Assembly: GCA_002224055.1 (NCBI GenBank) | Contig: AZLU01000033.1 | Location: 176,160 to 240,159, forward strand | From: Pezizomycotina sp. ARF18 | Lineage: Eukaryota > Ascomycota | Reading direction: 5' to 3' | Length of the DNA stretch: 64,000 nt | Shown: positions 11,161-22,950 of the stretch, in pieces | Layout: each line of letters begins with the position of its first letter | Numbering within the stretch: position 1 is the stretch's first letter | The notes under the pieces: model-generated | Database searches by the model: none | What the model was told of the DNA's origin: nothing | What the model saw: the letters and a program-made list of their open reading frames with translations, nothing else | Position numbers and translations under genes: made by a program

Positions 11161-11889
11161 GGTTATAGGTGGCGGAGCTCGAGTTTTCAAAGTAGCTATA
11201 AAGTAGCTTGACTTGAGAAAGATTAAGCTGACCGATGGAATGAACGAGAATGGGGGGAGAGAAATAAGGCGGATAGGAGACTCTCTACTATCGCCAGGTG
11301 GTCAATGTATAGGTGCTTTTAATGAAGTGGAGAATATTAAAGAGGAAAGAAGAAAAACAAAATGTGGTTTTCGGAGAGCGACGGTTTTATATTGGTGTTT
11401 TGGTTTGGTTAAGCTTTGAGCAGTGGAGTGAGGCTGCCAATTGAGCAACTTCCGAATTATTTAAGCTTAATAACCTTGTTACTATGACGAAGCTTTTTCT
11501 TAAGAAAACCAGAAGCTAAGCATGCCCCGAAAGCTAAAATCTAACCTCCAAACAACCACCAACATCCTCTGCGAAGCTCTTAAATAGTGTATGCAGAGAT
11601 CCCGTAGTAAATAGAATGACAAGCGCTACCAGAAAGTTCTAAAAGAAGTAGATAGAGCTTCGGTGAGGGCCCTATGGTGCTTATTGCATTTCTAGCTCGA
11701 GCTAGAAGGAGATGGGCATCACGTAGAATCCCACAGGATACATATATAAAAAAATCCTATATATCAGATTGTAAAACGGAATGATACTTTTGGATCAAGA
11801 CAAGGATAAGTTGCATAAGAAGGTTGCTTAAATCCCAGAAACTTGCTATTCTAAGGCTTTCAGCAAAAGAACCTATAGACTTGATCGCA
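11161..11889. other. intergenic, ARPC1/ATG10 divergent promoters
   Basis: Space between divergent ARPC1 and ATG10. No gene seen. Short tracts AGCTCGAGCTAG-like occur near 11694-11708. AT-rich just upstream of ATG10. Confidence 0.45.
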
Positions 11890-12906
11890 ATGGCGTCTTT
11901 GCCTTTTATCACAAACCAAACAGAGTTCTCAGCTGCTTGCCAGCATTTTGGGGACTCGTTCCTGTCAAAGTATGGATTGGAATACTCGCTGCGGCAGTCG
12001 CCGGTAGGACAAGACAAACACTAGCAAGAAAGATATCGAATGAGGCTTTTAGAATCTGGTCGTGGGCTAACATTTCCAACTTTTAACCAGTACGACAAAG
12101 ACGAAAAGTACGTCGTCATTCAAAGGGCCACGGAGTCCAACCTCAAAAACAACAATGTAGTGGAATATCATCACCAGAAAAGCGGGGGAAGAACAGACAC
12201 GCTGGAAACCTCTCCTCATTCCTTATTCGAATCACTTGAAGATGAAGATGTTAGTTTTACTTCGTTAAATACCAGCCAAAATTTCTGGCCCTTTCCACTC
12301 GGCTAGTTTTCCATGGCTGATCAGTGTCGCGCATACTCTCTTTCTGTCTTTCTTTTGCTTCTCTAGGCCGAAGAGCTTCGGATCCCAGAGGTGTCCACGG
12401 GCGCCATGAGCGACAATGAGGCGTCAATCCCCAGGTGCTATGGCCAAATTCACCGTGGAGCATCACATCGTCTTCTCCCCGATGCACAGGCTACCGGTCC
12501 TCTACTTTAACTTGTACCCGAGCACAGGAGGAGGGAAGCTGGCCCCGGTGACGTCGCTGGACACGGTATACCAGCTGCTCGTACCCTCCGAGCGCGTCCG
12601 CGAGCTTCGGGACGTCGGTGCCACCGGCGCCATCTCTCAAGGGGTAAAAGAGCGTTTCACAGTATATTTAGAGTGCGATATATTTTTCTGGTATGCTGAT
12701 ATTGCCAGCTCTGATTAGATGCATCCGCTCCTCGATGTCCCGTTTTGGTTCGTTCACCCTTGCGAAACAGCTGAAGCTTTGAGGGCGTGGGTAGCGAGCT
12801 GTCATTGGAAAATTACCTGTCGCTCTGGGTCGGTCTCACCGCTGGTGTCGTTGGATTAGACTTTCCTCTGCCGAAGCGGTCCCTGTCTGAGGAAGGCGGT
12901 GGATAA
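11890..12906 (+). CDS. ATG10: Atg10 E2-like ubiquitin-type conjugating enzyme
   Basis: E2-like enzyme that joins Atg12 to Atg5 during autophagosome formation. The protein begins MASLPFITNQTEFSAACQHF (start 11890). The mid part has HHIVFSPMHRLPVLYFNLYP (12450-12510), the core beta strands of the Atg3/Atg10 fold. The catalytic segment reads HPLLDVPFWFVHPCETAEAL (12720-12775), with the active cysteine in HPC. The end is NYLSLWVGLTAGVVGLDFPL, followed shortly by the stop at 12906. The family hallmarks HPC and a YLxxWxGLxGxxVGL stretch are both visible. Frames change several times (about 12020, 12165, 12800), partly at introns (for example the one preceding the HPLLD exon, near 12643-12718) and partly by apparent lost bases. 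Atg3 is excluded by the short length and the missing acidic insert. Confidence 0.85.
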
Positions 12907-13294
12907 GAAAGGCCACAGCTGGAACGCAGCGGATAGTTAAGCCAGAAAGTATTAGGAAGTAATCGCAAAGTCCTTGAATGTAGGCTACGCCTGGTGTAAA
13001 GAGCGAAGAATTCCAGTGCAACGACGAAGTAGTAAAGGAAAAGGTGTTATCACAAAATCTCGCAAAAAAGGTATTAAATTTCTCCGTCGCTTAACATCTC
13101 TTTGTCATTATTCTTTTCTTGAATTAAGAGTGATTAATCGTCAACATTGTTTTTATGGATAGAGGGTGCATTTCTAGGCAGAGGAAAATCTTAGACGCTC
13201 AGACCGAGTTTTCGAAGCGGGATAGTGTACAATATAAATCTAGGCTTTGAGTGAAAAAATGGTGTATTTGCTGGAATCGATTTAAACGTTTTGG
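12907..13294. other. intergenic, convergent ATG10 and snRNP gene ends
   Basis: About 390 bp between two convergent genes. No gene or repeat seen. Small basic ORFs here are short and unlike known proteins. Confidence 0.5.
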
Positions 13295-14584
13295 TTAATC
13301 TTCGTCCTCAACCTCCATTTCCACATCGTCGTCTTCTTCCTCCTCAGGTTCTGGTGATCGAGTTAGCACATTCTACACTATATGGAATAGTTTTCTTTAG
13401 GTCCCCAAGACCAGTATTTCTAAGAGGATTCCAGCTTACCGCTCTCGTCCCGTCTCCTCTTTGTTCCTTGCTTGTCTGCAGAGTCCTCCGCTGTTGCTGC
13501 AGCCGCAGTGGATGTCTCCTCCGTCTTCTTTTCCTGGCCCGGTATAGCCGCAAACGAGGACGTTGCCTTCGCAGACACCTCTGCTTTCTCCTTATCCGAA
13601 CGGAATGTCCCATCCAGCTTCGCGATGGTGTCCGACTTGTTCTTTGAATAACTTATTTTCTGCAGGGTAAAAAGAAAGGTGACAAATTTTTTTTTGTTTG
13701 GCCGTTACGCTCTCTCTCCATGATCAGCATGTTTGCTCTCGTGACGTGTGAAATAATATCTTCAAAAAGGACTTTTATAAAAAGAATTTGAAAATTTCTT
13801 TTTCGTATGTTTTTTGTCCTTTCCCTGAGGCTGTAGCTATCCACCATTGCGACCGGCTGCTTTATTTCTCCGAGCGAGCGCTGAACTCGCAGAGAACAAT
13901 TCCATGTTGATACGAGGAGAGAGAGGGGGGGGATGCGGGAGAGAAGTAAAAGTAATGGGCTTTCAACGAGTATTGTCCGTCTGAAGAGCCCCCTCCACGG
14001 TTTGTTTTTATGCGCATCCCGCTTTCTGTGTCGTCGTATAGTGAGGATTTGAAGGGGATTTTGGAATAAAAGGTAACAACGACGATGTCGATGTCATGAC
14101 CAGACCTTACCGGAATACAGCTCGTCAGGAAAGTATGTCTAGAAACTCTTTCATTTTTTCTTGATTTTGAAAGAACGAAGACGAAAATTGGGCAAATTGT
14201 TCAAACAACAACAGTTCTGAAGTGCAAATAGAACTGCGTATAAGGCTGAGAAGAAGGGTAGAAGAAAGGGAGAAGAAAAAAGTCACCCACCATTTCCTTA
14301 TCGAAAAACTTCATACCCTGGCAAGCCCTCATCGCTGCCGTCGCGGTCGTGATGTCCCTGAATGTCACGTGCGCTTGGCCCCTCATCTTCATAGTTTTCA
14401 GCGCTACGACGTCTAGGACGACGCCGTATGTTGTGAACAAGGTGTAGAGCGCCAATCGCAGGTCATCCTTGCGGATTCTATCGTTGAGGTTCGAAATGTA
14501 GAGCGTCTGGCTGGGGGGGATAGCGGAGGCTGTTGGTAAGGGAGGCGGCGGAGGTCTGGAGGATGAAGCTGCTGCGGTGGACAT
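13295..14584 (-). CDS. U1A/U2B''-type snRNP protein, single RRM
   Basis: RNA-binding protein of the U1A/U2B''/Snf family, which binds U1 or U2 snRNA stem-loops in the spliceosome. One of the few genes here with a continuous reading frame: exon 1 14584-14291, intron 14290-13660 (631 bp), exon 2 13659-13440, intron 13439-13351, exon 3 13350-13295, giving 189 residues. The RRM is near residues 25-110: RNP2 LYISNL, then RNP1 RGQAHVTF, then the family-typical KEMKISYSKNKSDTIAKLDG across the first junction. A tail of about 65 residues follows, Ala/Glu-rich with KRRRDES (likely nuclear signal) and an acidic end EEEEDDDVEMEVEDED. The second RRM found in animal and many fungal homologues is missing, as in yeast Msl1. 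I cannot tell whether it is the U1 or the U2 protein. Confidence 0.87.
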
Positions 14585-15169
14585 TTCTGTGCGTGTGGGA
14601 AGACCGTAGGCCCTGTATTGCCCGGCCTGCTTGGAATTGAAAGGATTTACAAGATTTGGTGGAGGCCGTCAGGTTTGGTTGTGTGTGATGGCTTTTCTTT
14701 ATTGTGTGGTGGATTTGGTTTAAAGAAAAGTGTGACCAAAAATAATTTTATTTTTGCGTCTTGAACTGAACCAGCTAAAGTCTTGGCACCAACCGCTGCT
14801 CTTTTTTCTTTCTCTTGCGAAATCTACCTTGCACGTTTTCATGCTGTTTATATACTTCAGAATTTATGCTGACTTTGTAGTATCTAACATATAATGAAAC
14901 ACCAAGAGCTGCTGTTCTAGCAGTTATTGAATTACTTAGGTAGTAAGTATCTACAATACCAATAATAAAATCCATAATTTGATAAGCACTAATCTGAAAG
15001 AATAAGCCCGTGCTGGATACACCAAAAGATTAAACACCAGTCCTACAAGATGCAACAAGGATGGAATGACCCTATAAGTGTACAAATAAGCACGAAAAAG
15101 GGGAGGGAAAGGAAATTATTGGAGAGAGAGAGAGAACGCCTTTTGTGTCCCGATAGTACAAACGCCGGT
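14585..15169. other. intergenic, snRNP gene promoter and RAD7 3' end
   Basis: About 580 bp between the start of the snRNP gene and the RAD7 stop, both on the minus strand. AT-rich, with a short GA run at about 15121-15135. No gene seen. Confidence 0.5.
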
Positions 15170-17545
15170 TTATGCAACAATATCAGCCTCTCTGCCGACT
15201 AGGCGAATATCCTCGCTCACTTTGACATGGCTGGTCACGAATGCATCTCCCCATATTTTGATCAGCCTGAGCTCGGGCGATATCTCAATAAACTTTTCGA
15301 CAACCTGATCGTTGACGGTGCGGACAAAGCTGATATCCAATTCAGTCAATCGAGGGAACCTTTGCGTCTCGACAAATGCCCAGGCGACTTCATCGATCAA
15401 TTCGCAGCTGTTGAGGTCTAAGTATTCCAAGGTTTCCGCAGAATGCTCGAGGACAGCAACGAGCCCTTGCGTGCTAAAGTTTATACAACGCTGTAACCTC
15501 AAGCGGGACAGACCAGAGTTGATAGACCAGTCTGCGAAGAGGTGCGTAATGCCGTCGTCAGTGACAAGATCCATGTCTGCAAGGTAAAGCGACTGGAGCC
15601 TGGGGCAAGTCTGCTTGATCACTTTGAGGACATCGTCGGTGAGTTCCGTGCAGCAGTCCAAGTTCAATTCCAATAGGCCCGACCCGCAGCTGTAGAGGAT
15701 CTTTATGATGGGTTCATCCGTAATAGTACCGTCCGGATCAGAGATTTCGAGAATCTTCAAATTTTCCAGACGGGCAAGAAGGCGCACCTGTTCGTCTTCG
15801 ATGTTGGTTAAGGTCTTGATACGGAGGACCTCGAGATTAGGGCAATTTTCCACCAGAGCTTCAAACACCTCGTAGCCAAAGCGTGCCGTGTGGCCTATCG
15901 ATAACTCGTACAGATTTGCTCCTCGAGCTTTAAAGAACCTGATATAAGCCTCCTTCGTAACTAAAAACGGGCCGTGAAGATGAATAGCCTCCAGCTGTTT
16001 GAGTTGAGTTGAGAAGTAATCCAGACACTCATCCGTCAAATGGCCACAGAAATTGAGTTCCAAACGACGCAAGGTAGGCAGTATGGAGGCCACCATCTTA
16101 AGTTGGTCTGCTTTGATTTCTGTTTATCGATGGCGTTAGCTTTTTCTTTTGGATCATTACTGCAATTATTTATGTAGTATTGTGAGGAGTTCATACTGGA
16201 AGCGTCGTAAAAGCTCAGCTTCTGAGAGCCAGGATCGAGAAACAGCTGCATAGTTTCGTTGTTCAAAGATCGGTTTCTAGAAATAATTTGGCATATCCTA
16301 TCGAGGTTGATGGATCCGATATCACCCAAGGCTTCGACATCGTCGATATGGGTTGCGACAAGCTACAAGCAGTTTTTAGCAATTCTGAAATTGGTAATGG
16401 GAAAATGAAAATACCCCTTCCCCATATTCTCCCCCTCTTTTTTTGGGACTACATGAAGAGCTGTTTGGGAACAATATTTTAGCTCCAACAGGGTCAACAA
16501 ACCTTGATACAAAGGTCCCTCAGGCTGGGAACTCCAGACTCCTCATTGTCGAGGAGCTTACGAGCTTGGCTCTTCTTGTTCCTCTTTCCAACCTGACGGG
16601 ACTTCTTTTCCTCCTTTTCCACCGCAGCGGTTTTCTTACCGCAGGCGTTGCAAAGAAGCCCTTCACCGTCTGGGCCAGGCTTTGAATAAGGAGTTACAGT
16701 AAACCTGCAATTGCAAGTCTCACAGAAAGCTATCTGACCTGGCATGGAGCTTGAGGCACAAAATTGAAATCATCGTCATCGTCATCGTCATCGTCGTTAC
16801 CGGCGCCTCTTTTCCTTTTCAATTTTAGCCTCTGCGCCTCTTTTTCCTTGGCCATAGCTGCCTTTGTCATCTTTCCCTTGGCTCGACCTTTGCGTTTGGA
16901 GTAACTTCCTCTTCCTCTTCAGATTCATCTTCGTCCACCTCCTGGATCGTCTGCCTGCGGCTGCTTCTGCGACGCCCGGAAGTAGATGACTGGCATTTGT
17001 AATAACGACCTGCACGTTCGAGCTTGTCCTTGTTTGTACGGCAGAGCTGTTGGCGTCATCATCGTCGTTCGCATCGTTCGCATCATCCGTAGTTGCATTC
17101 TGAAGCGCTTGAGTTTGCCGCTGCCTTGCACGGTCTCGAATTTCCACGGCGGATATTCCTCTTTCCTATAAATTTTGAAAATCCACAACAGCTTAGGGTT
17201 AGCGCTCGGTGTCTCAATACGTAACGATCAACTTTTCTGAAGCTTCCTTGAAGCTCCTTTGGAGCTCTTGTTTTGAGCTTGCTTGAAGAAACTGCATACC
17301 CTTAGGAACTCCGTAAGCGCAGAGTTTCTATCATCATTGTGTAAAACAAACGATTAGCTTAAACCTAGCCAAAAGAAGAAACAATGGTCTTGTTTTTTCC
17401 CATGAGGATATATCTTGAAACTTACGGCCCGCGGACTCCACTGCTGCCACTAGTGCTGCCGCGTGCTCTTCTGGACCTAGATAACACAATAACGTTAGCT
17501 ACGTTTAAGCGATCGGAATGTTGGAGATCCTGTTGTAACTTACAT
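15170..17545 (-). CDS. RAD7: Rad7 leucine-rich repeat DNA repair protein
   Basis: Subunit of the Rad7-Rad16 complex of global-genome nucleotide excision repair; also a substrate adaptor of a cullin ubiquitin ligase in yeast. The largest exon block (308 residues, 15170-16096) is a run of F-box-type leucine-rich repeats such as LRRLELNFCGHLTDECLDYF and LLELNLDCCTELTDDVLKVI. Upstream are GSINLDRICQIISRNRSL (16260-16330) and a Rad7 zinc-binding segment with CETCNCRF and LLCNACGKK (16600-16740). The N-terminal exons give MSRRARG, VRGPNSALTEFLR and ERGISAVEIRDRARQRQ, the family's start. The first exon carries only AT of the start codon (17545-17544). An intron follows (17543-17477), then exons 17476-17426, 17327-17300 and 17165 onwards. 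RAD16 lies divergently next door. Confidence 0.9.
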
Positions 17546-19108
17546 TTTGTTTCTTGTAGCAATTACTAATATCTGATTTGAAAAAAAAAAAAGAAAAAAG
17601 CCCTTTGTTTTATAGGTAGTAGACTTGGGTAATGAGCTTGTAGTTGTCTGTGGGAGATATTTTATCAAAACTTTTAAAAAGAGGGATGTGGGCGGAAGGA
17701 ACAATAATAGTAATATATCTGTTGGTAGAAACTTATCGTATCAATTGGAAGGAACGGAATATTGAGTATTATTATAGAAGTAAATATATATAGGTATATA
17801 GAAGAAAGAGGATGGGGAAAAGGGGGAAGTGGAGGATTTGTGAAAGGAGAAAGGAAAAGATGCAGAGAGGGACGAGAGGAAAGGGATAGAGAGGTGAGAG
17901 GTATAAGGAGTGGTAGGTACTGCTTAGTCTAGACAGCCTATACTTAGCTACCAAGCATGTAGTAAGAAAAGAAAAAGAAAAGAATGGCCCCCACTAAAAA
18001 GGAATTTGGAAGTTACATGTAAATCCAACCCAAGATCCAACTTGCTTTTTCGTCCTATTTCTGCCTTGTCCAAGGGAAGATACCCGTCCAAAGGGATGAA
18101 TAAGAGAGATTTACAGGTATGTTTCTTTTTTTCTTTTTTTTTTCCTGTCTTTAGATTCACGTGATGTCGCGATGCCGAGCTATATCCGCGTTTTCGGACT
18201 GATCGCCTATTGGATATCGCACAGATTACGCTGCCAAGGATGAAAGAGTCATAATCCCCCTTCCTGGTTTTCGCTTCGAAAGGAGATAAGTATCCTGTTT
18301 TGTTGGTGGCCAATGAGAAAATTCTCTCAATTGCAATTTTTTTTTCTATTGGTAACGTGACAGCGTGCGACCGCGTAAAGTGGGAAAAAATAAATAAATA
18401 AAAATACTAGTAAAGTATTTATCCCCCTCCTTTACTGTCCCCCTTTGTTTCTCTTTCTTCGCCCCCTTTATTCGTTTGTTGGTGGTGGTTGGTTGTCTTT
18501 CTCTTATCCTCCTTTTTTTTTTTTTTTTTTTTTTCCCCTTCCCTTCACTTTTATTACTTTCCTATATTTTTTTTTATTCCATTCAGAAGAATTCTTTCCA
18601 CAAGCTTTTCGTCCTCTCCTTCCCAGTTATATTTAAGTACCTTTTTACTTATTATTGATTGTTGTAATAGAATAGCAGGCACTTATTATTATTATCCTGG
18701 ATAAATTAAACCTGGGAACTTGTCACTTATTGCTAGTCCTTCTTATCAGCAAACGAGAAGGGTAGCCGGCTCTCTCCTTGCAGATATCCCAAAAAACCAA
18801 ATTCTATCCATTGAGCTAACCGGCACCGATTCCAGGCCCAGCCTTTCCGGCCTTGTGTTTTCTAATCCCTAAAGCAACAGCTACACCATTCTAGTCGCCG
18901 TCATTATCAATTTCCCCTTCTCTGCGCTGTTCTTTATCAAACAAAGCTATATATACATATATCTATATATCATTGTTGTTGTTATTATTATTGTTCTACC
19001 GTAACTTACATTGTGCAACAAAGGTTGATTCTTTAACATTGGGCAAAAAGCGACTAAGCTATTTGGAAGGAGATTGCGAAATATATCGGTATATGAAAGC
19101 TTACCGCC
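17546..19108. promoter_or_regulatory. shared RAD7/RAD16 divergent promoter region
   Basis: About 1.56 kb between the head-to-head RAD7 and RAD16 starts. AT-rich with T runs near 18127-18141 and 18511-18534 and no gene. It could drive both partners of one repair complex, but no specific site is identified. A sequence resembling a tRNA A box on the minus strand (about 18805-18826) has no matching B box and is not called. Confidence 0.5.
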
Positions 19109-19163
19109 ATGGTTGCAGCAAATACTCGTACGTTCATTTCCTATCCTTCCTTTTCTTTGTGTT

Positions 19164-19197
<34 letters not shown>

Positions 19198-22100
19198 TTG
19201 GCCTGCAATTGTTTGTTCAAGTGGACCATCCTTCCAAAAGGTAAAAAGAAAATTTAAATAAACGGTGCATGTACTGATTCAATCTTTGTGCAGGTTCCCG
19301 AAAAGCAACCAAAGCCGCGGCTCCCCGTAAGGCAGCAATTGCGCGGTCCACCTCTGCAAGCGGACGTCCCTCTTTATCTCGCCGTGCCTCCGTAAAATTC
19401 GGAAAAACCGTCATCAGTCAAAAGGTCATCCGAATAGTGATCAGGATGACGACGAAGACGAAGACAATGACAATGGCAATGACGAAGAAGGGGATCAATT
19501 AAGCGACGACGACTCTGAGTCTTCGGAGCTTTCGGAACTTGATATTAGCGATGCATCACCTCTGGAGGTTACTGACGATGATGATGAGGAAGAAGAGGAA
19601 AGTGAAAAGGAAGTCCTGTCTTTAGCAACCTCTCGAGCTTTGGGACAGGTCGCCAAGAAACGTCGCATAACCGAGACCCCAGCGAAGCCAATCGAGACCC
19701 CGGTATCCAAAGTTATCAAATCCCACTCTCGCGTCGTCAGCACCCGCTCTTCGGCAAAGTCGTCTAAGGCTAGTTCGGTCAATGGATTTGACAGTTTCGG
19801 GCCGGAAGATACGCCTGCTACGTCTGTTGCATCAAGCACTGCATTTTCTCCGGCATCGAATGGCAAACTGAGAGCCAGGAGAGCTATAGCTCCATCTCCT
19901 GCTACCACAAAAAGATTAGCAAGATCAAGATTGAGGATTCCGAAGGGGAAGATGAAGATATGCTATCTGACGATGACAATGCCAGCAACTTTTCAAGCGA
20001 ATTATCGTCCGCATTGTCCGATGTCTCAGCGCTTAATTCAGAGGCAGAGGATGCTGAGGATAACAATTCTGATGACGATGACGATTCTGACGATGCTGGC
20101 CCGTCTACCCGTCCAGCAGCTTCCAGAAGGAAAGCTCCAACTACGTCAAAGTCTGCAAAGTTTGCACACCTGCAGCGAGACCGTCGCTTCCGCGGAATGA
20201 CTAACAGGGTAAGAAATAAAAACCCCAAAGGAATCTTCATGAATCTTTCCTTCTTTTGTCATAAATACAGTTTGAGAACACCAAATACACTGAACAGCTC
20301 CAGCCCCCTTCAAACTAAAAGTAGGCAGTAGAAACTAACATGGCCAACACACCACAGGCAATCCGCGAAAGCACGAGCTCTGGGCTCAACATCCCTACCT
20401 GAAGACGATATGGGAAGACCTTGACAAGTATGAGAAGATTCCCGTGGAAAAGGTCCGCAACCGCCTGGCCTCAACCTCAAGATGCTATCTTTCCAGCTTG
20501 AGGGGATCAACTGGTTGTATAAACAAGAACGCACCAAGTTCAACGGAGGTAAGTGTCGCACCGAAACCGTACTGTTCAAGCATGAAATCCCTGTAGATAA
20601 ATAAAGACCAGGATCCCACTGATATAAGCATCATCCAGGAATCCTTGCCGACGAGATGGGCATGGGAAAGACAATCCAGACCATAGGATTGCTCATGATG
20701 GAGCCCCGTGAGAAGCCAAATCTTGTTGTTGCACCAACCGTCGCCGTTATGCAATGGCGTAGCGAGATTGAGAAGTTCACCGATGGTGGTCTCTCGGTAT
20801 TTGTCTTCCACGGCAAGGAAAGGCTCACGCCGGCGGAACTCAAGAAACATGACGTTGTCTTAACAACTTGTGAGTAGTATTGTTTGGACCTTTTTTCAAT
20901 CAGTGTTCTTCTAAATCTTATTGCGATTGCTAAACTTTGTCGTCTTCATTCAGACAATCAGCTTGAGTCTGTCTTCAGGAAGCAGGAGTGGGGTTCAAGA
21001 GGAAAGCAGGTTTGGTAAAGGAAAAGAGCGCTTTGCATGGTGTCCAGTGGCATCGTGTTATCCTCGATGAAGCCCACAACATCAAGGTCCGCAGTATTTT
21101 TCAGATCAGTATTCTTACAAGACAACTCGTTCTAAACGGTATCGTTTCGCAGGATCGTCAATGCAACACCGCCAAAGCTGTGTTCGGGCTGAAGACAAAA
21201 TTCAAACTGTGTCTTTCCGGAACACCCCTTCAGAATCGGATCGGAGAGTTGTTTTCGCTCTTGCGTTTTCTGGAGACTGATCCTTTCAGCTACTACTTTT
21301 GCAGGAAGTGTGACTGCAAAGCAATGCACTGGAAGTTCTCAGACTATAGAGCTGCGATACGTGCAAACACAGACCTATGGACCACGGTACTTTTTTTTTT
21401 GATTATCGATGCCCGATTAACCCTCTTTGATTCTATATTCTAACTTCGACGCCTGTAGTCTGTTGGTTCAACAACGAACTTCTTAAACCAATCCAGCGTA
21501 ACGGAAACGAGCTTATAGGCAAGGATGCTTTCGCCAACCTGCAGAAACTGCTTGGCTGCATCATGTTGAGGCGTACTAAGGTCGAACGCGCCGATGATTT
21601 GGGTCTTCCTCCCCGCGTCGTCAGGGTTCGACGTGATAAATTCAGCCCTGAAGAGCTTGATCTGTATGACGGACTCTATGGTGACAGCAAACGTAAATTC
21701 AACACTTTCGTCGCAACCGGAGTTGTGCTCGTATGTCATCTCCTTCGTTCTCATGCCCTCCTGTCATATCTATCCTTTTCATTTTCTTCCTTTCTTTTAT
21801 GTGGCTCCCTTTCAAACACTAATTATACGGTTCAGAACAACTACGCGAATATCTTTACCTTGATTACCCGTATGCGTCAACTTGCCGATCATCCGGATCT
21901 GGTATTTAGAAGCAAGACTGCAGGTGGCGAGGCTAACGACCTCCCGAACAACCTCGTCTGTGGTAAGTTCGAGATCACGCTTTCCCATGCCATACCCGCA
22001 TTGTTTCTATCGGCATTCAGTATAAAGTGTCTAACGTCATTTCATATCCAGCTCTCTGCGATGAGGAAGCGGAAGAGGCTATCAAGTCCAAATGCCACCA

Positions 22101-22950
22101 TACCTTCTGCCGCATGTGTGTTACCAAATACATCGAGACCTACGACGGAAGTGGTGAGCCGGACTGCCCCACTTGCCACATCACGCTGAACATCGACCTC
22201 TCGCAGCCTGCAATGGAGTTGATCCCGAGGTGCACAAGAAGGGATCTATCCTTAACCGTATCAATCTCTACGATTGGCGCAGCTCTACCAAGATCGAGGC
22301 CCTCTGCGAGGAGCTTTACAAACTTCGTAGCAGGAGCCATACCATCAAGAGTATCGTGTTCAGCCAGTTTACCAGCATGCTCCAGCTCGTCGAGTGGAGG
22401 CTCAAGAAGCAGGTTTCAAGACTGTCATGCTGGAAGGTTCTATGAGCCCTCAGCAGAGAAAAGACCATTGATTTCGTAAGTGCAAATGTTTCCAAGATCT
22501 TCTCAAGGACTTTCAGCTTTGGGTATTAACCGTTTTTCTCACAGTTCATGAACAATGTTTCCGTCGAAGTCTTCCTGGTGTCTCTGAAGGCCGGAGGTGT
22601 TGCGCTGAACTTGACTGAGGCCAGTCAGGTCTTTATCCTTGACCCGTGGTGGAATCCCTCGGTTGAGTGGCAGTCCGGCGACCGTATTCACCGTATCGGC
22701 CAGACGAGGCCCTGCCGTATCACCAGGCTCGTCATTGAGAATTCTATCGAGTCCCGCATTATTGAGCTGCAGGAGAAGAAGCCAATATGATCAATGTGAG
22801 TTTCCTTATTTTTTTGATCCTTTATATCCCATTTGTGCTTTCTTTCCAAGGGGTAGCTAAATTGACATCGTCGTACAGGCAACCGTCGGTAACGACCAAG
22901 CTGCTCTAGAGAAGCTCTCTCCTGCTGATCTGCAGTTCTTGTTCCAGTAA
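19109..22950 (+). CDS. RAD16: Rad16 SNF2-family ATPase with RING finger
   Basis: DNA-dependent ATPase/translocase that works with Rad7 in repair of non-transcribed chromatin and carries a RING for ubiquitin ligase activity. The start is MVAANT, then an intron 19128-19293 holding 31 T, then [19 protein letters not shown] Ser/Asp/Glu-rich linker follows (to about 20150). The helicase core shows [33 protein letters not shown] (motif I, 20638-20700), [10 protein letters not shown] (DEAH, 21058-21088) and [19 protein letters not shown] (motif III). The RING sits inside the second half: [13 protein letters not shown] (about 22090-22180), the Rad16/Rad5 arrangement. Motifs V-VI are [20 protein letters not shown] and [14 protein letters not shown]. 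The end [14 protein letters not shown] is diagnostic of Rad16. Breaks at 20464 (one C) and 20990-20993 (one G) fit the window-wide pattern. Confidence 0.93.
19166..19196. repeat. T31 tract in RAD16 intron 1
   Basis: Thirty-one T on the sense strand, inside the first intron (19128-19293) of RAD16. Confidence 0.95.

Noticed and set aside
17948-18313. 121-codon minus-strand ORF between RAD7 and RAD16
   Set aside because: No recognisable motif, passes through a T-rich tract, and lies in the divergent promoter region; treated as chance.
18805-18826. tRNA A-box-like sequence on the minus strand (GGTTAGCTCAATGG type)
   Set aside because: No B box at a plausible distance and no pairing acceptor stem; not a tRNA gene.
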